From CAYJPV01 sp964396055 (GTDB lineage Bacteria > Acidobacteriota > Vicinamibacteria > Vicinamibacterales > JAKQTR01): a stretch of 64,000 nucleotides of DNA. Of this stretch, positions 1-7,843 are shown piece after piece. The translations under genes and the position numbers were made by a program. Position 1 is the first letter of the stretch, and the number at the start of each line of letters is the position of its first letter. Where the stretch lies: assembly GCA_964396055.1 (NCBI GenBank), contig CAYNDV010000002.1, forward strand, positions 26,747 to 90,746, written 5' to 3'. The notes below the pieces were generated by a model. The model was not told where the DNA came from and ran no database searches. It saw nothing but the letters and a program-made list of their open reading frames with translations.

Positions 1-41
1 CGGGTGGGTAACGGCCGACGGGCGAGTCCGTCTTCACGATT

Positions 42-77
42 CCGGGCGGCGCGCCGCGCGCCTGACGCGCCGCCCGG
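42..77 (-). terminator. GC-rich hairpin terminator after the DUF1080 gene
   Basis: A perfect 12-bp stem (CCGGGCGGCGCG / CGCGCCGCCCGG) with a 12-nt loop lies just past the stop codon of the minus-strand DUF1080 gene. There is no clear T tract, so it may be a stem-loop 3' end rather than a classical intrinsic terminator. Confidence 0.5.
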
Positions 78-85
78 CGGTCAAC

Positions 86-826
86 CTACAGTTCGCGAAT
101 CTTGATGTTGCGGAACCAGATGGCGTAGCCGTGGTCCTGGAGGCCGATGTAGCCTTCCTTCGCGATGCCCTCGAGGAACCCCGGGAACGTCTTGAACTTG
201 CTGTTCTGCACCATGGCGTCCCACTCGGGCGTCCACAACGTGTACTCGACCACCTTCATCCCGTTCTGCGTGTGCGTCACCTTCCCGTCCTTCACGCGGA
301 CGACGATGGTGTTCCACTCGCCGACGGGCTTCACGCTCTTCGGGTCGGCCGCCAGCATGTCGTAGAGCGACCCGGCGAGGTGGCTGGCGATCTTGTTGTC
401 GGTGGCGTCGACGTTGTCGAGCACCTGCACCTCGGGCGCCGCGAAGTAGATCGGCTTGCCGGGCACTTCGCGCACGTTGAAGAAGATGCCTGAGTTGCCG
501 GCCTTCTCGGTCTTCCAGTCGATCGACAGCTCGAAATTGCGGTACTGCTTCACCCCGTACAGGATGTCGCCGCCGGCGCCCTGGCCGGGTTTCTTCCCCG
601 GGGCCGTGAAGACCTTCATGGCCTGGTCTTCGATCACCCAGTTGGCGGGCATGGCGGTGCCATTGCACTGGCGCCAGCCATCGAAACTGGTGCCGTTGAA
701 CAGGAGCACCCAGCCCTGTTTCTTCTCGGCGTCCGAGAGTGTGTTGGGGGCCTGGGCCCACGAGGGCGCGGAGACGGAGAGGGCCAGGAGGGCGGCAATG
801 GCGGAACGGACGATGGTGGTGTGCAT
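86..826 (-). CDS. Secreted DUF1080 / 3-keto-disaccharide hydrolase-like protein
   Basis: A 246-residue protein starting MHTTIVRS, with a Sec signal peptide ending near residue 25 (SAPSWAQA). The open frame runs much further upstream, but only this ATG gives a signal peptide followed directly by the family fold. Family marks are the N-terminal GWVLLFNGTSFDGW, the central NSGIFFNV, PEVQVLDN, and the C-terminal GYIGLQDHG and WFRNIKIREL, which are the jelly-roll strands of DUF1080 (PF06439). Members of this family hydrolyse 3-keto-glycosides made by sugar 3-dehydrogenases. The protein is probably periplasmic. Its natural partners would be the Tat-exported Gfo/Idh/MocA proteins found elsewhere in this window. 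The family call is firm; the substrate is unknown. Confidence 0.9.
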   Translation of the reverse strand: MHTTIVRSAIAALLALSVSAPSWAQAPNTLSDAEKKQGWVLLFNGTSFDGWRQCNGTAMPANWVIEDQAMKVFTAPGKKPGQGAGGDILYGVKQYRNFELSIDWKTEKAGNSGIFFNVREVPGKPIYFAAPEVQVLDNVDATDNKIASHLAGSLYDMLAADPKSVKPVGEWNTIVVRVKDGKVTHTQNGMKVVEYTLWTPEWDAMVQNSKFKTFPGFLEGIAKEGYIGLQDHGYAIWFRNIKIREL

Positions 827-948
827 GCGTGCAGTGCCTCGTGATGAACGGCAGGAAACGCCGCGGAGGATAGTACGGCCAACCGCAAGGTGGAAACCTA
901 CGGCAGGACGGCCGTGGCGGGCGTGCAGTTCGGGTTCTGAGGGTTCGC

Positions 949-973
949 GCCCGCCGGCTGCATGCCGGCGGGC
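949..973 (-). terminator. Hairpin terminator after the histone-H1-like gene
   Basis: A perfect 10-bp stem (GCCCGCCGGC / GCCGGCGGGC) with a 5-nt loop TGCAT begins 15 nt past the stop codon of the minus-strand lysine-rich gene. It also insulates the DUF1080 gene that follows in the same direction. Confidence 0.6.
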
Positions 974-987
974 AGCCCTTCCGGAAC

Positions 988-1335
988 CTAGCGCTTCTTG
1001 GCCTTCTTGACGACCTTCTTGCCCACCTTGACGACGGGCGTCTTGGCGGCCTTCTTGGCGGGCTTGGCCGCCTTCCTGGCCGGTTTCGCGGCCTTCTTGG
1101 CCGGCTTCTTCGCCGCCTTCTTGGCGGGCTTGGCGACCTTCTTGGCCGGTTTCGCCACCTTCTTGGCCGGCTTCGCCGCCTTCTTCACGGGCTTGGCGGC
1201 CTTCTTGGCCGGTTTCTTTGCCGCCTTCTTCTTCGGGGCTGGCGCAGGTGCCGGGGCAGGCTCCGGGGCTGGCACGGGCGCGGGCGCTTCGGCCACGGGA
1301 GCCGGCGCGTCGGTCACAACGGGTGTCTCGTCCAT
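988..1335 (-). CDS. Histone-H1-like Lys/Ala/Pro-rich DNA-binding protein
   Basis: A 115-residue protein with two parts. Residues 1-34 are acidic then Pro/Ala-rich (MDETPVVTDAPAP..., many AP repeats). Residues 35-115 are almost only Lys, Ala, Pro and Val in repeats of the type KKAAKPAKK and KKVAKPAKK. There is no signal peptide and no globular domain. The composition matches bacterial H1-like or AlgP-like proteins, whose Lys-Ala-Lys-Pro tails bind DNA non-specifically and help compact the nucleoid; that role is inferred here. The repeat is visible in the DNA as a degenerate array, so tail length could vary between strains by slippage. The gene stands alone, followed by a strong hairpin. Biased GC-rich DNA can make spurious frames, but the start, the two-part composition and the terminator argue for a real gene. 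Confidence 0.75.
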   Translation of the reverse strand: MDETPVVTDAPAPVAEAPAPVPAPEPAPAPAPAPKKKAAKKPAKKAAKPVKKAAKPAKKVAKPAKKVAKPAKKAAKKPAKKAAKPARKAAKPAKKAAKTPVVKVGKKVVKKAKKR

Positions 1336-1467
1336 GGTAGCGTCCTCCGCTCCGTCGGCGTTCGTGCGACGGAGTCATGCATCACGCGCAGTATAGGGAC
1401 GCGCCATCAGGCCTGCAAGATCGAAAACGCACTCGACGCCTGCTGCAGGGCGACGCGACCTGCCTGG

Positions 1468-4400
1468 TCACTTCCGGGCCCCGGCCGGTCGGCTCCCCGG
1501 TCGCGCCGACGCGCGCAGCAGGCGCCCGTCGGCTGTTCGGCACGTCCACACCCCGCTGACCTCGTTGAACACGCACGGATCGGCCGCGCCGTCGCCATCG
1601 AGATCACACGCGACAGGAACCGTGCCGGCGGAACGGCCCGGCCGCCACGTTCGACTGGCGATGCCGTCCACCAGCCATTCGCCCGTTGCCAGCCGGAATA
1701 CGGCGCGATCGATGGCCCCGTCCCCGTCGTAGTCCGCCGGAACCGGGATGTCGCCCTCTCGACCCCATCTCGCCATCCGGCCCTCGAGCCCGATCCACTC
1801 ACCCGTTGCCGGGCGGAACACGGTCGGCTCGGCCGTGCCATCGCCGTCGAAGTCCGCGGGGACCGGTTGATCGCCGGCTTCCCCCAAGGTGACGGGGTCG
1901 GCGCCGACGATGGACCAGGTGCCCGTGGCAGGCCTGAAGACCGCGAAGTCAGCCGCACCGTCGCCATCGTAGTCCGCTGGAACCGGCCGGTCGCCGGGTT
2001 CACCGTAGATTTCGGGCGAGCCTGAACCGATGCGCCACCCGGCCGTGGCCGGGTCGAACGCTGCCGGGTCGGTGCGGCCGTCGCCGTCGAAGTCGGCTGG
2101 CACCGGCGTCCAGCCTGGCGCGTCCGGGCCCGGCACATCGTCCAGCCCCGGAATGAACCACGCCCCGGACACGGGGTCGACCAACGCGAGATCTGCGTAT
2201 CCGTCCCCGGTGAAGTCGAGCGCCGTCGGCAGACGGCCGACTCTCACCTGACGCGCGCCGCGCACGAGAATGTGGTGGCCGTCCACGCTGCCCCGGCCGA
2301 CGAGGCTGCCGGATGCGCCTCCGACCGGTGTCATGGTGTAGGTCAGCAACCGGCGCCCGGCATCGAAGAACGGTCCCCACCGCAGCGTGCGTGATTGGGG
2401 ATCCCAGCCCGCCCCATCGCTCGCCTCCAGCGGCACCCAGCCTGGCGGCAGCGAGTCTTCGGCAGCCCAGACCAGGGTCGACGCGGCCGGCCGGGCGGTG
2501 ATGGTGACCTGCCACGTCGCACTGCGTGGCACCCTGCGCACGCGGGCCTGCAGCGTCGAGGCGCGGCCCGCCTCCCGATCTCCATACTGGAGGCTCGGAC
2601 CGCCGGGCGCGCCGGGAACCCAGCACAGGGGGCAGTCACCGGCGATCCGGTGGTAGGCTTCGCCGGCCCGCCACAGGAATCCCCCTCGCGTCACGAAGTC
2701 GATAGGAATCGGATTGGGTGGCAGGGTCCAGATCTCGCCTCGCTTCCACGCCGCGCCGTACGCCGTCATCTCATCGATGACCACCCGCCAGTTCGAGTTG
2801 AGATCCGCCGGGTGTGTCTCGCACGGGCCGCTCGTCAGCGTGCCCGTGATGGCCTCGCTGTGGCCGTCGAAACTCGCCACGCCCGCAAATGTGAAGAGCC
2901 CTGACGCCGACGCGGGTGGCGTCACGACGTAGGTGAGGGTCCTCGCGAGCCCGTCGAGGAACAGGCCGAACTTCACCTTCCCGGTTGCGGCATCGAACAC
3001 GCCGCCATCGGACACGTCAGAGACACCCCACCCGCCTGGCGGCAGGTCTTCGACGGCGTAGCTGACCACGCCCGCCCCCGGGCTCACGGCGATCGTCACC
3101 AGGAACCCGCCGCCCGCGATGTAGCAGCCGTTCATCATCCGGACGGCGGTCCCGGTGCCGCCGCCGAACGTGAATCCCCCGGCCAGCGTGGCAGAGTTAC
3201 CGTCCCCGTTAGTGACGACCACTGCCACGCTGCCCGCTGCGTGGGGCGGTGTCGTGGCCGTGATGCGCGTGCTGGTCAGGACCGTCACACTCGTCGCCGG
3301 CGCGCCTCCCACGGTGACAGTGGCGCCCGGCAGGAATCCGGTGCCGGTCAGCGTGACGACGGTGCCCCCCGAAACCGGGCCGGCCGGCGGGCTCACCGAC
3401 GTGAGCGTGGGCGGTGTGGCCGGCACCACGTCGAGTGTGACCGTCCGGGTGGCCGGCGTGTAGTTGGCCCCGTCTGCCGGCGTGAAGGTCACGGACAACA
3501 CCTGGTCGTTCCCGACGGGCAACACGGTTCCCGCCGACGGCGTGTAGATCAGCGTGCCGGCCTGCGGCACGGTGGCATTGAGCTGACCGCCACCCAGCGG
3601 GGTGCCGTAGGTGATGGCCGCCGGCTCGGGCCATGTGATGACGGGCGTCGCCTTCAGCACGTCGATGGTGACCGTCGCGTTGGCGGTGCTGTAGTTCAGG
3701 ACGTCGTTCGGCGAGAAGAACACCGACAACACCTGTCCCGCCCCCGCCTCGAGGATCTCACCAGCCGGCGGCGTGTAGACGAAGGTCCCCGGAACATTCG
3801 CCGTGGCATTGAGCTGGGCGGCGCCGAGCGGGGTTCCGTAGGTGATGGCCGCCGGATTGGCCCACGTGATCACGGGCGTCGCGTGGGTGACGTCGATAGT
3901 GACCGTGGAGGTGGCCTGGGTGTAGTTCGTGCCGTCCTCCGGCGTGAAGGTCACCGACAGCGTGTGGTGTCCCACACTGAGCACCACGCCCGACGCCGGG
4001 GTGTACAAGAACGAGCCGGCGACGTTGGCCGTCGCGTTCAACTGCGATGCGCCCAGGGGCGTCCCGTACACGAGGGGCGCCGGCGCCGGCCACGTGAGGA
4101 TGGGCGCCGCTTTCCCGACGTCGAGGTGGACGGTCTTCGTCGCGACGGTGTAGTTGACCAGGTCAGCGGGCGTGAAGGTGACCATCAGCGGGCGGTCCTG
4201 CCCCGCATCCAGCACCGTGCCGGCCGGCGGGTCGTAGACGAACGTTCCGGCAACGTTCGCCGTGGCATTCAGCTGGGCGCCGGACAGCGCCGTGCCGTAC
4301 GTGATGCCGGCCGGGTCGTTCCACGTGATGACCGGAGCCGCCTTCGCCACCGCGTAGTGATGCGTCACGCTCCGTGTGAGTCCGGCCCGGTCGGTGCCCG

Positions 4401-6036
4401 TCACGGTAAAGGTCTTGTCCCCCGCCGGCGACGTGCTGATGTTCGCACCATTGGCCACGGTCCCCACGCAGGACGCGAGGCCCGACGTGGCGTCGCTGCA
4501 ACTGAAACCCGCCGCCACCGCCTGGTTCAGGCTGTAGTTGGCGCCCTCCGGCGGTGTGGTCAGCGTGACGGATGGTTGCGTGGCGTCGCGCTTGATCGTG
4601 ACGGTCCGGGAGCTGGTCCCGCCGCCGCTGGTCGCGGTACACGTGTAGTCGGTGCCCGTCGTGTCGACGGTCAGGTTCGCCGCCGAGCAGCCGGTGGTGG
4701 AGGTGATGGAAGAATCCGGATCGGTGACGGTCCACGCCACCGTGACGTTGCTCGTGTACCAGTTGTCGAGGCCGAGGGTCCCGGTCACCGTCACGGCAAT
4801 CTCAGGAGGCGTGGTGTCGTTGAGGCCGATCAGTTCGACCCGGCGGACCCGGTGGTGGTACATGTCGGAAATGAGCAGGGCGCTGCCGGATCCAAACGCC
4901 AGGCCAAAGGGATTCCACAAACCGGCTTCGGTGGCCGGCCCGCCATCGCCGAGGGCATCCGTGATGCTGCCGGCTATCGTCACGATGGTCCCGTCGGTGG
5001 CCCGCACCATGCGGACCCGGTTGTTGAGGCGGTCCGAGATGTACAGATTCCCCTGCGAGTCGGTGAGCACGGCCAGTGGCTGGTTCAGTTGCGCCGCGGT
5101 TGCGGCCCCGCCATCTCCCGAAAACCCCCATGTCCCGTTGCCGGCCACCGTCGTGATGACGCCCCCCGAGACCCGGCGGACTCGGTGGTTGAACTGGTCC
5201 GCGATGTAGACGTCCCCGCCGCTGTGGACGTGCACCCCGGCAGGGCCCCAGAGCCTGGCGGTGGTCGCGGCGATGCCGTCGCCGTTGTACCCGTAGTCGT
5301 CAGTGCCCGCAATCGTCCTGATGAGCCCGGTGTTCAGATCGACACGGCGGACCCGGTTCGCCCACGCCTCTCCGCCTCCACTCGGTTGTTCGGCGATGTA
5401 GAGTCCGCCCGACCCGTCCACGGCCAGGCCCACCGGCGACGGCACGCCTGTCCCTGTGGCCGGCACGTCTTCGCCGGCGTTCGTCCACGTCCCGTCGCCG
5501 GCCACCGTCGTGATGATGCCGGTGGTGGCATGCACCCTTCGCACGCGGTGATTCCACGTGTCGGCGATGTACAGGTGGCCGGAGGCGTCGAGGGCGATGC
5601 CGTGCGGGTTGTTGAGCAGCGCCACCGTGGCCAACTGGTTGTCGCCGCCGTAACCGCCGAAGCAGTTGTAGAACTCGTCGCAGGGGCTCGACCCCGCCAC
5701 CGTCGTGATCACTCCACCCGACACACGGCGTACCCGCTGCGAGATGTTGTCGACGAAGTAGATGTCTCCGTTGGCCGCGACGGCAATGCCCACGGGACGG
5801 TTGATCCGGGCACCAGTCGCGGATCCGCCGTCGCCCGTGAATCCCGGTTCACCCGTCCCGATCACCGTGGTGATGATCCCGCTGGTCACCCTGGGAGAGA
5901 TCTCCATCGGCGCGATCCGGGCACGGACGGGCGCGATCTGGGGCCCGGGCCGTGCGTCGAGGACCACGACAACGGCCGCGAGTCCAATCGTGATGCCGAT
6001 CAACACGGACGGGCGCGGAGCACCGATGGGCAGCAT
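1468..6036 (-). CDS. Large mosaic surface protein: NHL repeats, Ig/MBG repeats, IPT domain, DxDGDG repeats
   Basis: A 1522-residue protein. The ATG at 6036 is chosen because CCAGGAGGT lies just upstream and an N-terminal hydrophobic segment follows (LIGITIGLAAVVVVLDA, about residues 11-27). In order it has: NHL-type propeller repeats (about 55-410; motifs GDGGxA, RVRRV, ITTVAG); an Ig-like region (about 412-565); four MBG-like repeats of about 77 residues (564-870; each with ITW, P, ITYGTPL, LNAT); an IPT/TIG domain (about 874-958); a duplicated domain around LPPGW and LTYxxTP; a dockerin-like segment (DLNSNWRVVIDEMTAY); and six C-terminal DxDGDG repeats (about 1265-1500) resembling VCBS/FG-GAP calcium-binding repeats. 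It is probably exported or surface-anchored and may act in adhesion or glycan binding. No catalytic motif was seen. Confidence 0.85.
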   Translation of the reverse strand: MLPIGAPRPSVLIGITIGLAAVVVVLDARPGPQIAPVRARIAPMEISPRVTSGIITTVIGTGEPGFTGDGGSATGARINRPVGIAVAANGDIYFVDNISQRVRRVSGGVITTVAGSSPCDEFYNCFGGYGGDNQLATVALLNNPHGIALDASGHLYIADTWNHRVRRVHATTGIITTVAGDGTWTNAGEDVPATGTGVPSPVGLAVDGSGGLYIAEQPSGGGEAWANRVRRVDLNTGLIRTIAGTDDYGYNGDGIAATTARLWGPAGVHVHSGGDVYIADQFNHRVRRVSGGVITTVAGNGTWGFSGDGGAATAAQLNQPLAVLTDSQGNLYISDRLNNRVRMVRATDGTIVTIAGSITDALGDGGPATEAGLWNPFGLAFGSGSALLISDMYHHRVRRVELIGLNDTTPPEIAVTVTGTLGLDNWYTSNVTVAWTVTDPDSSITSTTGCSAANLTVDTTGTDYTCTATSGGGTSSRTVTIKRDATQPSVTLTTPPEGANYSLNQAVAAGFSCSDATSGLASCVGTVANGANISTSPAGDKTFTVTGTDRAGLTRSVTHHYAVAKAAPVITWNDPAGITYGTALSGAQLNATANVAGTFVYDPPAGTVLDAGQDRPLMVTFTPADLVNYTVATKTVHLDVGKAAPILTWPAPAPLVYGTPLGASQLNATANVAGSFLYTPASGVVLSVGHHTLSVTFTPEDGTNYTQATSTVTIDVTHATPVITWANPAAITYGTPLGAAQLNATANVPGTFVYTPPAGEILEAGAGQVLSVFFSPNDVLNYSTANATVTIDVLKATPVITWPEPAAITYGTPLGGGQLNATVPQAGTLIYTPSAGTVLPVGNDQVLSVTFTPADGANYTPATRTVTLDVVPATPPTLTSVSPPAGPVSGGTVVTLTGTGFLPGATVTVGGAPATSVTVLTSTRITATTPPHAAGSVAVVVTNGDGNSATLAGGFTFGGGTGTAVRMMNGCYIAGGGFLVTIAVSPGAGVVSYAVEDLPPGGWGVSDVSDGGVFDAATGKVKFGLFLDGLARTLTYVVTPPASASGLFTFAGVASFDGHSEAITGTLTSGPCETHPADLNSNWRVVIDEMTAYGAAWKRGEIWTLPPNPIPIDFVTRGGFLWRAGEAYHRIAGDCPLCWVPGAPGGPSLQYGDREAGRASTLQARVRRVPRSATWQVTITARPAASTLVWAAEDSLPPGWVPLEASDGAGWDPQSRTLRWGPFFDAGRRLLTYTMTPVGGASGSLVGRGSVDGHHILVRGARQVRVGRLPTALDFTGDGYADLALVDPVSGAWFIPGLDDVPGPDAPGWTPVPADFDGDGRTDPAAFDPATAGWRIGSGSPEIYGEPGDRPVPADYDGDGAADFAVFRPATGTWSIVGADPVTLGEAGDQPVPADFDGDGTAEPTVFRPATGEWIGLEGRMARWGREGDIPVPADYDGDGAIDRAVFRLATGEWLVDGIASRTWRPGRSAGTVPVACDLDGDGAADPCVFNEVSGVWTCRTADGRLLRASARPGSRPAGARK
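3427..4345 (-). repeat. Four in-gene MBG-type repeats, period about 230 bp
   Basis: Four consecutive coding repeats inside the large mosaic protein, each beginning with a segment translated as PVITW or PILTW followed by YGT.L, LNAT and FTP. They are clear at DNA level too: the plus-strand words CACGTGATCACGGGCGTCGC and close variants recur about every 230 nt. They could recombine and change copy number. Confidence 0.75.
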
Positions 6037-6394
6037 CGCAACCTCCTGGCGCGCCCGGACCGGGCGCGAGGGAGACTGGTCAGGACGGACGGCTGCGCAG
6101 CCTGCGTACAGGTCGTGGACGGGAGGAACGCTGTGATGAGTCCGACCGACGCCCGTGCCACGCGGGGCGCCGGCTCGTACAAGGTGCAGACAGGTGCACC
6201 GCAAGCAGCGGGGGGCCCGTGAGGCGGTCGAGGATCGAGATCTCGACCGTGAGCCTGCACGTCAGAGTATCGGAGGGAGAACCAGTCAAGTCAAGCGGCG
6301 CCAGCCCCGTATCGCCCCGGCCTCCGGCCCCCTTCTCCAGCCCTCTCTAGCCCCTCTCTAGCCCCGGGCCCCCGGCCCCGAGTAACATCGCCCC
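6037..6394. other. Divergent intergenic region, 358 bp, no gene seen
   Basis: Lies between the divergently transcribed mosaic-protein and phosphohexomutase-like genes, so it should hold both promoters. Next to the mosaic gene is its ribosome binding site (AGGAGGT on the minus strand). Near 6338-6365 is an 11-bp imperfect repeat (CTCTCTAGCCC), the reverse complement of a GGGCTAGAGAG variant related to the GGCTAGA heptamers at 7735 and 63954. Short frames here have no start signals or recognisable motifs. Confidence 0.6.
6383..6388 (+). promoter_or_regulatory. -10-like hexamer TAACAT, possible leaderless promoter
   Basis: TAACAT ends 6 nt before the ATG of the first phosphohexomutase-like gene, and no Shine-Dalgarno sequence is present. 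This geometry is that of leaderless transcripts, where the mRNA starts at or next to the start codon. No clear -35 was seen. Confidence 0.4.
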
Positions 6395-7747
6395 ATGCGG
6401 CCGCTCAAGATCGGCATCACCGGGGTCCGCGGCATTGTCGGCGAGACCCTGTCCCCGGAACTCGTCGTGTCGTTTGCCCAGGCATTCGGCACGTATCTGG
6501 ACGGCGGCCGGGTGCTGGTCGGGCGCGACACACGCCCCTCGGGGCCGATGGTCCAGTCGGCCGTGGTCGCGGGCCTGCTGGCGGCGGGCTGCGACGTGGT
6601 GGATCTTGGCATCTGTCCGACGCCGACGCTGCAGCTCACCGTGCGCGACACCGACGCGGTCGGCGGCATTTCGATCACCGCGGGCCACAACCCGTCCAAC
6701 TGGAACGCGCTCAAGTTCGTCCGCCACGACGGCCTCTACCTGAACAGCACCCAGGCCGAGGAACTGCTCGACATCGTCCACCAGGGCGAGTTCGACAAGG
6801 CCACCTGGGACCGGATCCACAGCCGCGTCGACGCGCAGGACGCCGTGCCCCACCACGTGGCCCGGCTGATGGAGGCCTTCGACGTGGAGGCTATCCGCCG
6901 GCGCCGCTTGCGCGTGGCCGTCGACTGCTGCAACGGCGCCGCCTCCATGCTGGTGCCCCGATGGCTCGAGGCGATGGGCTGCACGGTGTTGGCCATCAAC
7001 GACGACGTCACCGCGCCGTTCCCGCACCAGCCGGAGCCCAAGCGCGAGACGATGGCGCAGTTGAAGGCGGTGGTCCGCGCCGGCGGCGCCGACATGGGCT
7101 TCGCGCACGACGCCAACGGCGAGCGCCTGGGCCTGGTGACGGCCGACGGCGTGGCGCTGTCGGAAGAGCTGACGCTCGTGCTGGCCGCGTCGATTGCCCT
7201 CCAGGCGTCGCCCGGCACGGTGGTCACCAACATCTCCACCACGCGTGCCGTCGACGATGTGGCGGCGCGCCACGGGGCACGGGTGGTGCGGACGGCAGTG
7301 GGCCAGTCGTTCGTGTCCGAGGCGATGCTCGAGCATCAGGCGGTGATCGGCGGGGAGGGCAATGGTGGCGTGGCCGTGCCCCGGATCCTGGCGTCGCACG
7401 ACGCGGCGGCCACCGAGGCCCTCGTCCTCGAGTTCATGGCGCGCACCGGCACGTCGCTGCACGCGTGCGTCATGAACCTGCCGCGTTATCACATGCTCAA
7501 GCTCGACTTCCCGGTCAAACCCAGCGCGATCTACGGAATCCTGCAGGCATTCCGCGAGGACGTGGAGGCCGAGCACCCGGACGCGGACGTGTCGGACGGC
7601 GTCAAGGTCACGTGGCCGGACGGCTGGGTCCACGTGCGATCGTCGCAGACGGAGTCGATGATCCGCATCATCGCCGAGGCCCCCACGCCCGAGCGGGCCG
7701 GCGCCATGGCGGACTGGGCCCGGGATCAACTGGGGGCTAGAGGCTAG
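6395..7747 (+). CDS. Phosphohexomutase-like protein with degraded active site (probable pseudoenzyme)
   Basis: A 450-residue alpha-D-phosphohexomutase homologue (phosphoglucosamine/phosphomannomutase superfamily) with all four domains. The N terminus KIGITGVRGIVG and the sugar-binding loop GGEGNGG (residues 319-325) are intact. Three other functional motifs are altered. The phosphoserine loop TASHNP is TAGHNP, with Gly97 at the catalytic serine. The metal loop DxDxDR is D-A-N-G-E-R (239-244). The phosphate loop SNTEP is SQTES. A conventional mutase mechanism needs the serine and the three aspartates, so this copy is probably inactive as a mutase; it could bind sugar phosphates, regulate, or partner the intact paralogue just downstream. 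Its last residues (ARG) and the stop codon lie inside the GGCTAGA heptamer tract. Family certain; function unknown. Confidence 0.85.
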   Translation: MRPLKIGITGVRGIVGETLSPELVVSFAQAFGTYLDGGRVLVGRDTRPSGPMVQSAVVAGLLAAGCDVVDLGICPTPTLQLTVRDTDAVGGISITAGHNPSNWNALKFVRHDGLYLNSTQAEELLDIVHQGEFDKATWDRIHSRVDAQDAVPHHVARLMEAFDVEAIRRRRLRVAVDCCNGAASMLVPRWLEAMGCTVLAINDDVTAPFPHQPEPKRETMAQLKAVVRAGGADMGFAHDANGERLGLVTADGVALSEELTLVLAASIALQASPGTVVTNISTTRAVDDVAARHGARVVRTAVGQSFVSEAMLEHQAVIGGEGNGGVAVPRILASHDAAATEALVLEFMARTGTSLHACVMNLPRYHMLKLDFPVKPSAIYGILQAFREDVEAEHPDADVSDGVKVTWPDGWVHVRSSQTESMIRIIAEAPTPERAGAMADWARDQLGARG

Positions 7748-7790
7748 AGGCTGGAGGCTAGGGGCTAGCGGCTTTGGGCTGGAGGCTTGC
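7735..7790 (+). repeat. Degenerate heptanucleotide repeat (GGCTAGA), 8 units
   Basis: Eight successive 7-mers, all starting GGCT: GGCTAGA twice, then GGCTGGA, GGCTAGG, GGCTAGC, GGCTTTG, GGCTGGA and GGCTTGC. The TAG stop codon of the upstream gene lies within the second unit. The same heptamer recurs perfectly after the TonB-dependent receptor gene at 63954-63995. Confidence 0.85.
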
Positions 7791-7793
7791 CCC

Positions 7794-7828
<35 letters not shown>

Positions 7829-7843
7829 AAGGATCAACCACCG

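Noticed and set aside
3241..6222. Long plus-strand open frame opposite the mosaic protein
   Set aside because: Arg/Gly-rich shadow of the real minus-strand gene, with no start signal and no recognisable motif.
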